Shown piece after piece: positions 22,533 through 38,214 of a DNA stretch of 64,000 nucleotides. The translations under genes were made by a program, and so were the position numbers. Each line of letters begins with the position of its first letter. Position 1 is the stretch's first letter. Under the pieces are notes generated by a model, which was given only the letters and a program-made list of their open reading frames with translations, did not search any database and had not been told where the DNA came from. This stretch comes from Paracyclopina nana (lineage: Eukaryota; Arthropoda; Copepoda; Cyclopoida; Cyclopettidae), in NCBI GenBank assembly GCA_019096065.1, contig JAGUCH010000008.1, positions 2,981,001-3,045,000 on the forward strand, read 5' to 3'.

Positions 22533-23753
22533 TCATTGAGTCTTGGACGTTGCTTGGTTGTTCCTCTTGATCCTTGCGTAGGGTCCAATAGCTGGATCCG
22601 TGATGAAGTCGTAAATCACCTTGGTCCAAGAGTCGTGGTGAGGCAAGGTGTCATAGAATTCTGGGGCAATTTTTCGCACTTCGGGCAACCTTGATCCAGG
22701 AACATATGGGAAGTCATGATGTTCATTATGGTAGCCCACGTTAAAGGTGACCCAGTTGAGGGGGCCATAGTAGGAGTAGGTCTCGAATCCGTGATTGAAC
22801 ATGTAATGTTCAGAAATAAAATGACCAGCCACTGGGTGAAAGCCCATAGCCATCAAGGATCCTCCAAGCATGTAAAATAGGACTTTACCGCCAAGATACT
22901 GGTACACCAAGTAGTTGAAGGTGAGTTGGATAACAGTGTTGACATACTCCAGCTTCAAAGGCGTCTTGGGATTTATGAATAGAGGCCTCAGTGCATAGAA
23001 GAAAGGCTGGAGACACACCCAAATGAATTTGCCAAGAGTATTGCAAAACAGCTTGGCCTCAATAGCAGATGGGATGTCAGTGTCAACGACATCATGGCCT
23101 TGAAACTAATACAGAAAATTAATTCAGCTCAAATTGCCTAATTGATGCTTCGTCATACCTTATGGTGCTCCAGATGATAGCCTTTAAAAGCAACAGCAAA
23201 GGGAATGCCTATAGGCAGATTAGCAAACATTCCCAAAGCCCTGTTGGCATTTGGACGATTGATGCCAAAGCCTGCACTGTGGGCAATTTCGTGGATTCCT
23301 AAAATGGCAAGAATTAGTCAATGAACCAATGCTATGAAGATCATGCGTCTTGATCAATGAACTTTGCAACATGAAACAGGTTCTGCTTTTAAAAAATGCA
23401 CTATGCAAGGAAGACTTTTAAATTGGCGCGGTTTACCTAGCATCAGAGCATGGTTGATGACACCTCCGAAGCAGTAGGCAACCACTACAGTGACAAACCA
23501 GGATTGGTCCTTGATCACATTCAGCATCAGCAACTGGACTAGAGTGAGGCCAATCACTTTCCATTTGAAGGTTGGGTCCACGCCAAACAAATCTTTTATT
23601 TGCGGATATTTCTCTACAAATAAAACGGGGAATAAAGCGATGTGACATTTTTGGCCTTGAGTCAAACTCACTCAGAATTTCCACCCTTCGCTTTGCATGA
23701 GGCTCCTCTTGATCAGACCAGTGAAAATCAGTCCTTGTCACGTGGTTACCCAT
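22533..23753 (-). CDS. DEGS1: Sphingolipid delta-4 desaturase (DEGS1 / infertile crescent)
   Basis: This ER membrane di-iron enzyme introduces the 4,5 double bond into dihydroceramide, the last step of de novo ceramide synthesis. Four exons join in frame: 23753-23672, 23613-23437, 23298-23159 and 23105-22533, giving 323 aa, the same length as the human enzyme. The N terminus [12 protein letters not shown] matches the family, with Gly2 available for myristoylation. The three histidine boxes are intact: HEIAH (89-93), HLEHH (128-132) and HNEHH (259-263). Hydrophobic segments surround them ([41 protein letters not shown]). It lies head-to-head with the Vilse gene about 1 kb away. Confidence 0.96.
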
Positions 23754-27955
<4,202 letters not shown>

Positions 27956-28672
27956 TCGTGGCATTTGTGATACACTTATTAGGGTGCCGAGAAGGGGTTC
28001 CAATTTCAGTTGCTTGATCTGCTTTTGTCGTCGTTGTACTTGAAAGGAAATTTGATTTTCCGCTTGGAAGCCCCTAAGCTGCCCTTTTTTCTATTGGCTG
28101 AGACGCGAACCAAGTTTCAAGTTTGTGAGGCAGAAATGAGTTTCATGATTGTTATCATCATTAGCAATTGGCTGCCATCAGAAGTGTGCTTCCTTCTGCA
28201 TGTTTATGGACCTGACCAGCTTCCTAGGAACAGCGTTAACATTTCGAGGGATCAAACCAAGCGTTTTCAAAATTCAACTCCCTGGCTATAAAAAAAAATT
28301 CAGCCATTTGCATGCTTGATGTGAGCAGATGCTTTTCTACAACGACCAACGTTTATTACTCTGAAAAACGAAAATGTTCACTAAGTGAAAAATGATTTGA
28401 AAAGAAGAAAGCTCAAGTTTCTTGTCAACAGCAACCACCCTTCATAACTAAACTTATATATTAGGATCTCTTTGTGTCTGAAGATGTGTGCTACTATAAT
28501 TAACAAAACAGTTTTCAGTTTTCTCCCTGCTATTTACCAATATACTCAAGTCAAGTCATCCACTCTAATAATAATATCCCCACCTTATCACTTATGAATC
28601 TGTGTAGTGAAAATGATGTATTATTTATACGATAATAATAATCAAAGACTATTTACTACCCTCAAGACTTTA
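27956..28672. other. Convergent intergenic region, Vilse and mL48
   Basis: The two flanking genes converge here, so this is mostly 3' untranslated DNA. A 93-codon frame at 28010-28291 has no supporting features. No RNA gene seen. Confidence 0.5.
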
Positions 28673-29539
28673 TTACTCATCATCGTCGTCATCTTCGTCA
28701 TCCCTGTACAATTCAGCTAATTTGGCCTTTTCCTTAGCAGCCTCCTTGGCCAGCCTTGTAATCTCCCTTTGCTCCTTGTCAGATGAGCGTCGTTTTTCAA
28801 TCTCTTCCAGCTCTGCATGAAGCCCAAGCACAAAAGGGTCAGGAATATAGCGAGCTTCAAAGTGTTCCTCCTTGTGTTCATGCACACTGAGCTCGACACC
28901 TTCAGGGATTGTTCTCCTCAAAATGTCCAACAACACTGGGGAATCATTTGACAGCATATTGGTGACCTATCAAAAAAGTCTCCTTAAAGAATAATCATTT
29001 TAAAATTAGCTGAATAATTTTACCTGAATGTTACGTTCATAGGTGTTGAGCTCAAACACATCCTTGATTTTTGTCGTGCCATGTGCATAACTTTTTGCAA
29101 TTTTAGCTGTGTTTGGAGTGGCCCAGCTGAAAACGAAAAATATTTGCCCTTTTTCAATAAAAGGAAATACCTTGGATTTGAAAAGCAATCTACCTTTCGC
29201 TGCAAGTGATGCCCAAATTGACCACCAAGTTATGAATAAACTTTTGATAGCTCTCCAGAATTTCAAATGAGGGACCTTTCAGCTGAATATTAACCGGTTT
29301 GTATACCTCAGGTAAATGTTTGGTGGCCTGATAATGAAAGTGAATTTTCTAGCAATGAACAATTAGGTCATCTTTCTTACATCTAAATAGTCTGGCTCAA
29401 AGGTTTTCTGAAGCAATGGCGAACTTGATATCAGAAACGGTTTTGACAATGAAAAATGGCGACAAATGCACGAATTTGCAAATGTCATTCGACCAGACAA
29501 CACTTTTTGAGCTAGAGATGTGACAACCATGCCTGACAT
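28673..29539 (-). CDS. mRpL48: Mitochondrial large-subunit ribosomal protein mL48
   Basis: mL48 has a uS10-like fold and is part of the mitochondrial large ribosomal subunit. Four exons join in frame: 29539-29381, 29327-29194, 29126-29024 and 28966-28673, about 229 aa. The N terminus is a plausible mitochondrial presequence (MSGMVVTSLAQKVLSGRM, Ser/Arg-rich, few acids). The core shows NIQLKGPSFEILESYQKFIH, an SWATPN segment, VFELNTYERNIQV and LPEGVEL-like IPEGVELSVHEHKEEHF, as in vertebrate MRPL48. The C terminus ends in an acidic tail of Asp residues. The stop codon TAA is part of the sequence TAATAAA, so the stop overlaps the poly(A) signal (28669-28674). Confidence 0.88.
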
Positions 29540-32500
29540 TCGATATAAATATCTGCTTTTCTTTTCAGTTTTCACAAATGATTGAACTCGATGTTTACAT
29601 TTAGACTACAGAGTTACCAGACAATAGCAAAACATTTTGTACATACTGCATTCAAAAGTGCCGGTTTTACTATTTGATCAACCAGCTTGATTTGAAGAAA
29701 TAGGAATATATCAAAGCAAAATTTGCCAATTGAAATTATTGAATTTTGTGCATTCCGGCCAGAGCCAGAACTATTTTTGAAAAAACCTTATGAAAAGGAA
29801 GTGATGAGATTCACCGTAGACAAATTGCATTTAAAAAATAGAAAAGGAGGTTTTAAAAAAAGGAAACTAAAGCAAATGGATTTTTGGATTATTTCATAAT
29901 CATTAGACCTTAGAGGCCAAAAAATGCACAGGAACAGTTTTCTGCCGACTCCCAAGGGAGAATTTGATAATGATTTTCCTGAAAGCCCTCTATAAAATGC
30001 CTGGCACTGCTAGCACGAACAGGACGCAAAATTACTGCATCGAGCACTACCACAACATGGTCCAGCCTTAGCGTTTAATTAAAGCTATCTATTAGTAAAA
30101 CAATTAAGAAATTACCAGTTAATTTGAAATGGGGCTTTCCAAACTATGCTTGTCGGCCATTATTGGCTTAAATAAAAAGGATTTCAACCAATTTAAGAGT
30201 CGATTAGGTTCGTACCTGCATCCAAAAATGATAATTAAAGACAAGCATTTTAGTGTCATAACTATTATGAGCAAATGATACTTCTTTGTCGATGGGCGGT
30301 TTTGGTTGGCTGGCTCCATAGTGCATCATTTTGTGGCATAAAATGTATGTCAATGAGGTTAGCAATTTTTCTTGCAGCAAAATCAGATATGATTTGACAT
30401 ACAAAGCTGGGGGCCAAGAAAAATTGACGAGAAGGCCGCCCGGCGACGAGTTTCTTCTTCGCGGAGGAGAACTTTATGGCCTTGTTATCACAAGCAGCCT
30501 CCGAATCTGGTGAAAGCCACCGTCGATCGCGAGGCTCCCCTCAGTCGTCCTTCGCAGCTTGCTTTAATCAGAATTCTTCGGAGGTGATTTCGGATGCAAA
30601 AGATACTCACAGGAAGGAGCCAACTCTTGTACTATTCGTCATGGTCATCAGTGGCACTACAAGACACATATCTGATTAATTATGAGTCCGCTGTGAGAGT
30701 CCAAAACAATACATAATTATGGAAGAATCGTCTCAGGCTCACCCTTCAATCGAGTCCTAGCTCCCAAGGGACAAATCCCAAGGGTAAGGCAAACTACATT
30801 TACTCACAGTATGCATTTTACAATGTGCCTTCTAATGCTTCAAAAGTAGTCCCAAGGGACTTGGAATCAATTCAGCAAGTTTTCTGCTGGCGACAGGTGG
30901 AGTTGGGTCAAAAGTGACCTATTGTATAGTAAGCAAGCAAGTTGGGCAAAGTTTGGCTTTGAGCAAACTATTTTCCACCATATCCTCAGTATGTGAAGAC
31001 TTGGTGGTTGGATGTCAACAAACCGCCTAGCTCTGTAGTAGTAGGTAACTGCTGCGAGTGAGCTGAACCTAATAGATTTCTTTTCAATTGAGTTTTCTGA
31101 GATTTCCATTTGAAAAGAGATGGAACTTGATTCCTTCAACTTTTGCGATAGCAGTTGTAGAAAGAAACTTTTTTGCCTCTTCCCTCCTCTACCTTCCTAA
31201 TTCTTGCTCACAGTTGGAAAAATGCCTTTGGGTGTAGGAGCAAATGAAGTTTTTTAATAGTCGGTTATGCAATATTTTTTAGATTACTTCCAGAGCATGG
31301 CCAAAAAGCTAATTTTGTCTTTCACGTCGTTAAGAGCGAGCTCAATTAGCAGCAGATTGTCCGAATATATAGCATGAGTGACCACTGCTGTGCATATAAG
31401 GACGCCATCATTAGATAAATATAGTAAATGGTGCAATTTTTGCCATTTTCCCTCTTGAGAGTCCGTTTGCAGAGGAGTTGGAGAGCTAGGAAAATTGATG
31501 ATGACTTACTTCAAGCTTTTAGCAAATGGAATGATGATGAACGAACTTCTCGCGTAGGTTTCGCATCATTCTGCGAGCAAAAGTTGGACAGCAGCAGCAG
31601 CAGAAATGGGCAAACATTTCTGCGGGAGAGTCAAGTCATAAAAGCCCCTTTTTCGAACAGATTAATTCAGTACTCATCATCTGTCATATCACGTCAAAGC
31701 TAGGAGAGGGGAAAAAATGAGACGTGATAAAGTGCCGAAGACGGATAAATGTTGGCAAAAAAAATAATAATGGCCATTAAAGCCATGTGCTCTGGTCACA
31801 ATCTGTTGTTAGGTGGAATTGTTGTGGCCTCTAATAATAATAGTAAGTCTGGTTTAGGCGAGCTGTTTCCTATGGTGTCGTCAGCTCCCAATGAGATCAA
31901 TCTTTCTCTGTGTGTGTCCGTGAGCTCGTTTACTCAGCGAAGGCCAACATTAGCCCAATCATTCGGTTAGTGGAGCAGCAGCCTTTGCTTCTTCTTCCCA
32001 CATTATTATTAGGATATGCGATGTCATACGACCTTTTTTACCGCAACCCGACAAAGGCGCGTATAGAAAATCACTGAGGCCGCAGTTGCTACGATGCAGT
32101 TGGCCTTCATATTGTGTGTCACATTGGCCCAATTACATCTCGGATGCTGATGGCGCCCGATATGAGCATCAAAGAATATTTTTACATAGCTCGCATAATC
32201 TGAATGAAGTAATCCGCGCATAGACCATAATAACTAGGTCGTTCGTGCCGCAACGCCAAAGGAAACACATTTTATTTTATGTGCTTTCTGAAGGCTTAAA
32301 TATTTGCCGCTAGGTGGAGCTGCAACTTGTTTTGGCAGAATTTGCGCATGGCGCCAAACTAATTTCGCCGTTCGACCGTCAAAAATGCCACAAAATATAG
32401 GTAGCATTAAAATCCACTTCTGGTATCCTCTGCGGTGGCGCCATCTATAGTGGTTGCGAAAAAACGGCTAAATCTCTTGATCCAAGCTATCAGATAAAGG

Positions 32501-32925
32501 TGAATAATGATTGAGGTGATTGATGGTCAGCTTTCCCCTCATCTTATAAATAATTTTAAGTTTCTGTCATCATTTGAAGAGAGGAGTTTCTTTTTTAAGA
32601 ATTTAGTATGTGTTTGTTGTTGCAGATCGTGCGGCCTATTTGGCTTGTAGCTCAGGTTTGTTGGCACCTCCATATTGTTGATGGTATCTAATGCCATAAA
32701 GGCAGTATAAACGATGTGCCTAAGCCATCAGTGGGAGTCGTCAGACTGACTTAAAGCAGCTCCTCAATTATGATGCTCTCAGAATGATTTACATGGATTC
32801 TTACTCCAGTCAATGTGCCAACGCCATCTAATATGAGACTATAGCTGTGGTAAGCCAGGGGGAAATTTTGTGGTGATGCATCACACTGCTTTACTTACAC
32901 CCCAGCAAGGAAATTTTGAAGAAAA
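29540..32925. other. Gene-poor region upstream of the channel pair
   Basis: No gene could be supported in this 3.4-kb stretch. A GC-richer patch near 30430-30620 has short frames without recognisable domains and might be regulatory or an untranslated exon. CTCF-like cores occur near 32307-32320 and 32437-32453. No RNA gene was seen. Confidence 0.45.
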
Positions 32926-35225
32926 ATGATGGCACTCTGGTCTTGGTTGCCCCTCGTCCACCTCCTTTTGGGCCTCTATTGCAACTCTGTGTCTGCTCAG
33001 GCCCAAGTTGGGCCCAAAATCGAGGACAACCTCAAGTGTGTGTCTGGTTTCTGCCTGCCAACTCGCTACAAAAAACTGGAGACACCCATCACTGAGGGTA
33101 GATAAAATATGAAAGCTAAAAGAAAGCCATTTGCACAGTTTCACTTCCTAGGCACCAATTACGTTTCCATAGAGACCGACATCATGGATATCTTGGCAGT
33201 GAACGACAAGGAGTTTAGCGTGACGTTGACGATGTACTTCTCGGTGAAATGGGACGAGCCTCGCATTGAGACGAACAACACCGTGTCTGAGGGCCAGTGG
33301 ACTCCCATCGATTTGCAGTTCATGAACCAGCTGTGGGTGCCCAACATCTTCATCTACGACCTGCGAAGCTTCAAGGCCCTGGAAGTGCTCAAGAAGCTGG
33401 CTGGCGTGTGGATCGTGGAGGGCAAGCAGATCTACTACAACCAGGCGACCACCGTGACCTTTTCCTGCCCCATGAGGTTCGACTTGTACCCGCTGGACAG
33501 CCACGTGTGCAAGTTTCGCGTCGGCTCCACCAACTTGGACATCACGCGCATGAAGTTCTCCGAGACGGCCGTGAGCTACGACCCCAAAACGCGCAACACC
33601 ATCCTCGATTATGCCGTTGACATCGTGAAGCTTCGCGAGTCGGATCGCATCCTTCCCTACGGCGATTTGGGCAACTACAGCATCACTGGCATTGAGCTGC
33701 ACTTCACCAGGCACAAGCTGAAGTACATGTACATGTACTACTTGCCCTCAGGTGCAAATTCATTGCATTAATTTGAGCGTAGCGAAGCTGTTTTGGGATA
33801 ATCAGCACAAATAGTTATCGTACCCGCGCTAATTTAGAATCGTTCGCTAGAATAAGTACGCTCTAAATTAAGTCTCCCATTTTTAACGCTACCAAAAAAA
33901 AATTAGGTGCAACTAGATTTTGATGAAATCACTAGATTTTGATGCAAATCCTAGATTTTGATGCAAATCTCTAGAATTTGATGCAAATCTCTAGAATTTG
34001 ATGCAAATCTCTAGAATTTGATGCAAATCCCAGGGGGGTCTCGTAAGTGAGTTCTTGACGCAAGTTTTGCATGCTAAAATCACCAAATCTGTTTGTCTTA
34101 GCCTAGGTGGCGCTAGTAGTTCTTACTACATAGCGCGTGAGCTCAAGTGACGTGTCAGTCATGGAGGCAAGCAGGCTAATCTCACGCGTCTTCAACAGAG
34201 CTCCTAGATAAGTTCTGTCTTTTTTAAAAAAGTATGCAATTTGGGCACTTTTTGATAATTTAAGGCTGGTTATGGAAATTTTTGAAAGTGAAATCCACAG
34301 AATTCTATTGAAATTTTGTCTTGAAGCCTACCACAGCTCAGTCAGACTGTGTGCTATAGTAAAGCAGCGACAAGAACTCACCTTATTACTATAGATCATC
34401 TTGGCAAATCCTAGATTTTAATGCAAATTACTACATTTTGATGCAAATTACTAGATTTTAATGCAAATCTCAAGATTTTGATGCAAATCTCTAGATTTTG
34501 ATGCAAATTACTAGATTTTACAGTAAATCACTAGATTTTGATGCAAATCACTAGATTTTGATGCAAATCCTAGATTTTGATGCAAATCATAGATTTTGAT
34601 GCAAATTACTAGACTTTGATTCAAATGTCTAGAAATATCTAGACTTTGAGGCAATTCACTCAATTTCCCTTAGAAATCTATAGAAAGCAAAAGGCATGAT
34701 TGAACTTGAGATGTAAATGACAAATTTCCCAAGCAACCAGAGCAGTTTTGCACAGCTCCCCCCTTGGATAGCAAAATTCAAAAAATTGCATCATTTTCAG
34801 GCCTTTTTGTGGTGGTGTCTTGGGTCAGCTTTCTCGTGCCTCCAGATGTGATACCGGGACGTATGGCCATGCTGATCACCCTCTTCCTCGTGCTCATCAA
34901 TATCTTCAACACGGTGACGACCAACTCGCCCAACGCCGAGGGCATGAACGCCATCACCGCGTGGATGCTGGTCTGCATCTTGTTCGTGTTCGGTGCTCTG
35001 ATCGGCTACGCGTTCCTGCTGTGGAAGAAGAAAAAGTCGTGCCTGAAACGGCACCGCGTGCGGAAAATGACTGACGACGAGGCCAAGGCTCGCCTCACGA
35101 AAAAGGAGGACCGAAGGTCCAGAGTGGACGACTTTTTCTTCGTCTTCTTCCCTGCCCTGTTCCTGGCCTTCAACGTCATCTACTGGGCCACTTGCCTCAA
35201 CAAGTCGGCCTCCTCGCAAGGATGA
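32926..35225 (+). CDS. Cys-loop ligand-gated ion channel subunit 1 (ends at a leaky-type UGA)
   Basis: Pentameric ligand-gated channel subunit of the plasma membrane. Three exons join in frame: 32926-33097, 33152-33751 and 34801-35225, 398 aa to the first stop. A signal peptide (MMALWSWLPLVHLLLGLYCNSVSA) leads the extracellular domain, which has the Cys-loop C-PMRFDLYPLDSHV-C with 13 residues between cysteines. TM1 spans YYLPSG/LFVVVSWVSFLV across the second intron. TM2 begins PPDVIPGRMAMLITLFL. It has PGR where classical anion channels have PAR, so anion selectivity is plausible but unproven. The TM3-TM4 loop is short and basic. TM4 is followed by UGA-CUA-G and 79 more sense codons. AATAAA lies at 35752-35757. 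Ligand unknown; it belongs to a divergent arthropod-type group rather than classical GABA or glutamate receptors. Confidence 0.9.
33911..34650. repeat. Octamer-bearing 20-bp tandem repeats in a channel-gene intron
   Basis: Two arrays (about 33911-34030 and 34405-34650) of a unit like CTAGATTTTGATGCAAATCA. I count 14 exact ATGCAAAT octamers, at 33942, 33961, 33981, 34001, 34021, 34421, 34441, 34461, 34481, 34501, 34541, 34561, 34580 and 34599. The intervening DNA (34031-34404) has an AGGTGGCGC core at 34105-34113 but no repeat. All lie in the 1,049-bp second intron. Confidence 0.92.
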
Positions 35226-35465
35226 CTAGAAGAAGATCTTGGAGATCCGGTGCCGCCGCCCTTCGAGGATGCGGTCAACGTGCAGCCCCCCGGGCTGCCC
35301 CTGGGCATCTACACAAACCATTGGCATAGGACTGTCAACATGGCTCAAGCTGGACTGCTCGGCGGAACATGCAACGGCTTTGATGCGGGCGGCAGATGTC
35401 CAAGATCGACGGAATACATGCCAGACTTAGATTATGATCTACAGGGCATTTTCGAGGTGGAGTGA
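35226..35465 (+). CDS. Candidate stop-codon readthrough extension of channel subunit 1
   Basis: Directly after the UGA at 35223-35225, 79 sense codons run in the same frame to a TGA at 35463-35465. The extension starts LEEDLGDPVPPPFEDAV and ends DYDLQGIFEVE. It looks coding rather than random, being Pro/Gly/Asp-rich with no low-complexity runs. The stop context is TGA CTA G, the motif known for efficient readthrough in several animal genes. In a Cys-loop receptor the C terminus after TM4 is extracellular, so the extension would be an extracellular tail. Alternatives are an assembly error, a polymorphic nonsense codon or an unrecognised splice that skips the stop. Confidence 0.55.
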   Translation, partial: LEEDLGDPVPPPFEDAVNVQPPGLPLGIYTNHWHRTVNMAQAGLLGGTCNGFDAGGRCPRSTEYMPDLDYDLQGIFEVE

Positions 35466-36887
35466 ACACAAAAACTTGGTTATTATAACTCATATCAACG
35501 CGCAGAAGAGCATGCCTATTTAAGAAAAGTTGGCCAATGATTTTCAGATATTGTATCCCCTCTTTTTCGATTGGATATGATTTATATACACTTGATGATG
35601 GACTTTTTGTAAAAAGTACTACGATTACAGCAATGATGTTATATATCGATGTGTGTGTGAGAGTGCGTCGTACTTCTGCTATTATACTATGCGAGTACTA
35701 TTTCTAACATAGCAGTGAATATATACTGTGTAGTAGCTAGCTGTGTGAACGAATAAATGAAAACTAACCTCATGCACATGTGATGATAGGCATATCCCGA
35801 ACTTGCAGCTATGTAGCATTGAGATGGCCCAAGCTGTGCCTCTGATGAGTCGAGCAAACCACGGCTGTCACTTTTGGGAAGATCGAAGGATATGTAAGAG
35901 GACCAACCCTATTCTATCTCCTTATAGCGTTGTGTCCCGAAAAGAAGCCAACAAGCCTGATTAGTTTGAATTTACCCGGCAGCGGAGCCCTTGCATCTAG
36001 AAAAAATATTGCTTTTATCAATGAGGATCCAAATGAGACCTATTTATGGCATAAAAGTGAAAGCCCAAAAGTCCCAGGACACGAGCACTTTAAGAAGATG
36101 GGGCATTATTCGAAGTGTGGCGTGCAATCAATCCGATCTATTCTCTGATCACATGCCTGCATTAGTACACACTTCTATGTTATGGTTTTCGACTTTCAAA
36201 CGTGTACAAGCACTACTACAAGGCCACCAAGGAAGCCATCATCAAATAAAGCAACGCCGGTCTCGGACATCAAGGGTGAAATATTATGACCTCTTTGCCA
36301 ACGATGGCCACTTCATGTGTGAGCTTAGCCAACAAGATCTACGCTCCAAATGTACTACTATCTTGCTGCAAAAGCATGTTTTGCCACTTAGGTTGGGGCA
36401 ATCACGAGCACCGAGCTAATTTCGCCTTTCACTTTTCGCAACGAAAACGTGACTACATACAGTGGCAATCATTCGCTTTTTTTCAAACGGGGGAAAATGC
36501 ATCCAAAGGCAATCGCACAATCAGGCTCTTATGGGTGTAAGAGCAATGCATAAAACGTATTTGACAAAATATGAGGGACCGAGCTAGACCAACTGGGCAA
36601 TCAAAGATAAGAGGCAGTTAGGAAATAAAATACATACTGCAATCCAGTACATACTACGAGTATCGGTCCAAAAATTCCTGAGCCTGGGAAAACTGTAGCA
36701 GCAGCAGAACAGTAATTTTCACAAAATCCAACATATTAACACCGGTTTCAAATTGAGCCATACAATAAAATTGACCAATGGCCCTTGCAAAAAAGCCCAG
36801 TCTGTATTAGGCTCAAGGCATGAATATTTGATTGCGTAATAGATATACAGAACAAAGTTAGAGTAGTGGGCTCAGTCGCTGTTCAAA
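35466..36887. other. Spacer between the two channel genes
   Basis: Begins with the 3' untranslated region of channel subunit 1 (AATAAA 35752-35757). The rest has several frames of up to 142 codons (35930-36540, +) without domains or splice support. No RNA gene seen. Confidence 0.5.
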
Positions 36888-38214
36888 ATGCTGACCATTA
36901 GAACTCCGCTTGGGCCGATAATTTTCTTTATAATTTGCCACCTTTTTCAAGAGAAGGTCGAAGGCTTGGATTTGTGCTCAGTGCCTGTGGACAAGCCTAA
37001 AATCTGCACAACTCGTGAAAACTACTCAAGCAACGATGCTCCTTTACCAAGGCCATTTTTGGTAGAGCCCTACCTTGAAGTGCGAGATATTGTTGATTTT
37101 GACCAAAACAGCAACACCATCACGATCGTCATTAGAACTCTTCTTTATTGGAACGATACGAGCATCAAAATAACTGGCCCAAATCCCGAGTAAGAATTTC
37201 GCAGAGCAAAATACGAATCATCGAATTTTCCCCATTTTAGAAATGTCTCCGATTGGTACCTGGTGACAATTGAAGATGCCAGAGAAATCTTCCACCCTGC
37301 CCTGAATTTCTTCAAAGCCATCAAAATTGAAAGATACCACACGTTTGGAACTGAGCGAGGCTTCACATTTTGGCTGAGCAGAGATAGCTTTCTGAGCTAT
37401 GAAGAAATGCTACAGTTGAAGTTTTACTGCCAGATGAATTTTATCGATTTTCCTTTCGATACTCATATCTGCGATGTGCATTTTTTCGAGCCTGACAATG
37501 TTTGCGATGAAGAGCTTTCGTTTCTTCCCGTTACAGTCATGTATGAAGACCAATCTTCAAATGAGCTGAACACAACAATCAATGTCACTGATTCGCATTT
37601 GCCCTTCAATATCTACATAGAACCAGTTGCAGGATTTCACACAACCAACATTGATTTTCAGGCTTGCACAACTGGAGTGAGAATGACGCTCACCAGAAAA
37701 TCTCTTGGCCTATTGATTGGAGGATACTACTTGCCCACAGCAGCTTTCTCCATTTTGTCCATGATTTCGTTTTTCATCAACCCTGACACAGTAAAAAAAA
37801 TTATTCCATTCGGAAATTGCAATCTGTTTGTGAACTGTGTGTACTTTTCTCTTCTTCAAGGTTCCTGGTAGGATGGGAATGTTGGTAACTTTGTATTTGA
37901 TAGCAGCCAATGTCTACAACTCGGTGAAAGCACCACCTGGCAGAGGATTCAGCTACATTGAAACTTGGATGATCGGAACTCAGTTCCCGATTTTGCTCGC
38001 ACTAATCGAGTATGGCATTGTTTTGGCATGGAAACGATGGCACAAGGAAAAGGCCAAAGTCTCTGTGGTTGTGTCTGAGCAAAGAAAGCAGCAGCCTTAT
38101 AAGGCAAAAATGTCATTAGATGACAAAATTAAGCTCATTGACCTGGCAACATTTTACCTTTCGCTTGCTTTCTTTGTCATCTTCAACATTTTTTATTGGG
38201 CCCTGGTGCCGTGA
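36888..38214 (+). CDS. Cys-loop ligand-gated ion channel subunit 2
   Basis: A second pentameric channel subunit, in tandem with the first. Three exons join in frame: 36888-37189, 37241-37790 and 37861-38214, 401 aa. The N terminus is a signal peptide (MLTIRTPLGPIIFFIICHLF). The extracellular domain has the Cys-loop C-QMNFIDFPFDTHI-C. TM1 is near LLIGGYYLPTAAFSILSMISFF. TM2 starts PDTVPGRMGMLVTLYLI; the second intron falls just before VPGR. TM4 (LATFYLSLAFFVIFNIFYWALVP) ends the protein with almost no tail. It shares the PGRM TM2 signature with subunit 1, so the two probably arose by an old tandem duplication. The sequences are otherwise strongly diverged and their introns lie at different positions. 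AATAAA at 38253-38258. Ligand and ion selectivity unknown. Confidence 0.9.

Noticed and set aside
35991-36419. 142-codon frame between the channel genes
   Set aside because: No ATG-linked signal, domain or splice support; lies past the poly(A) signal of channel subunit 1.
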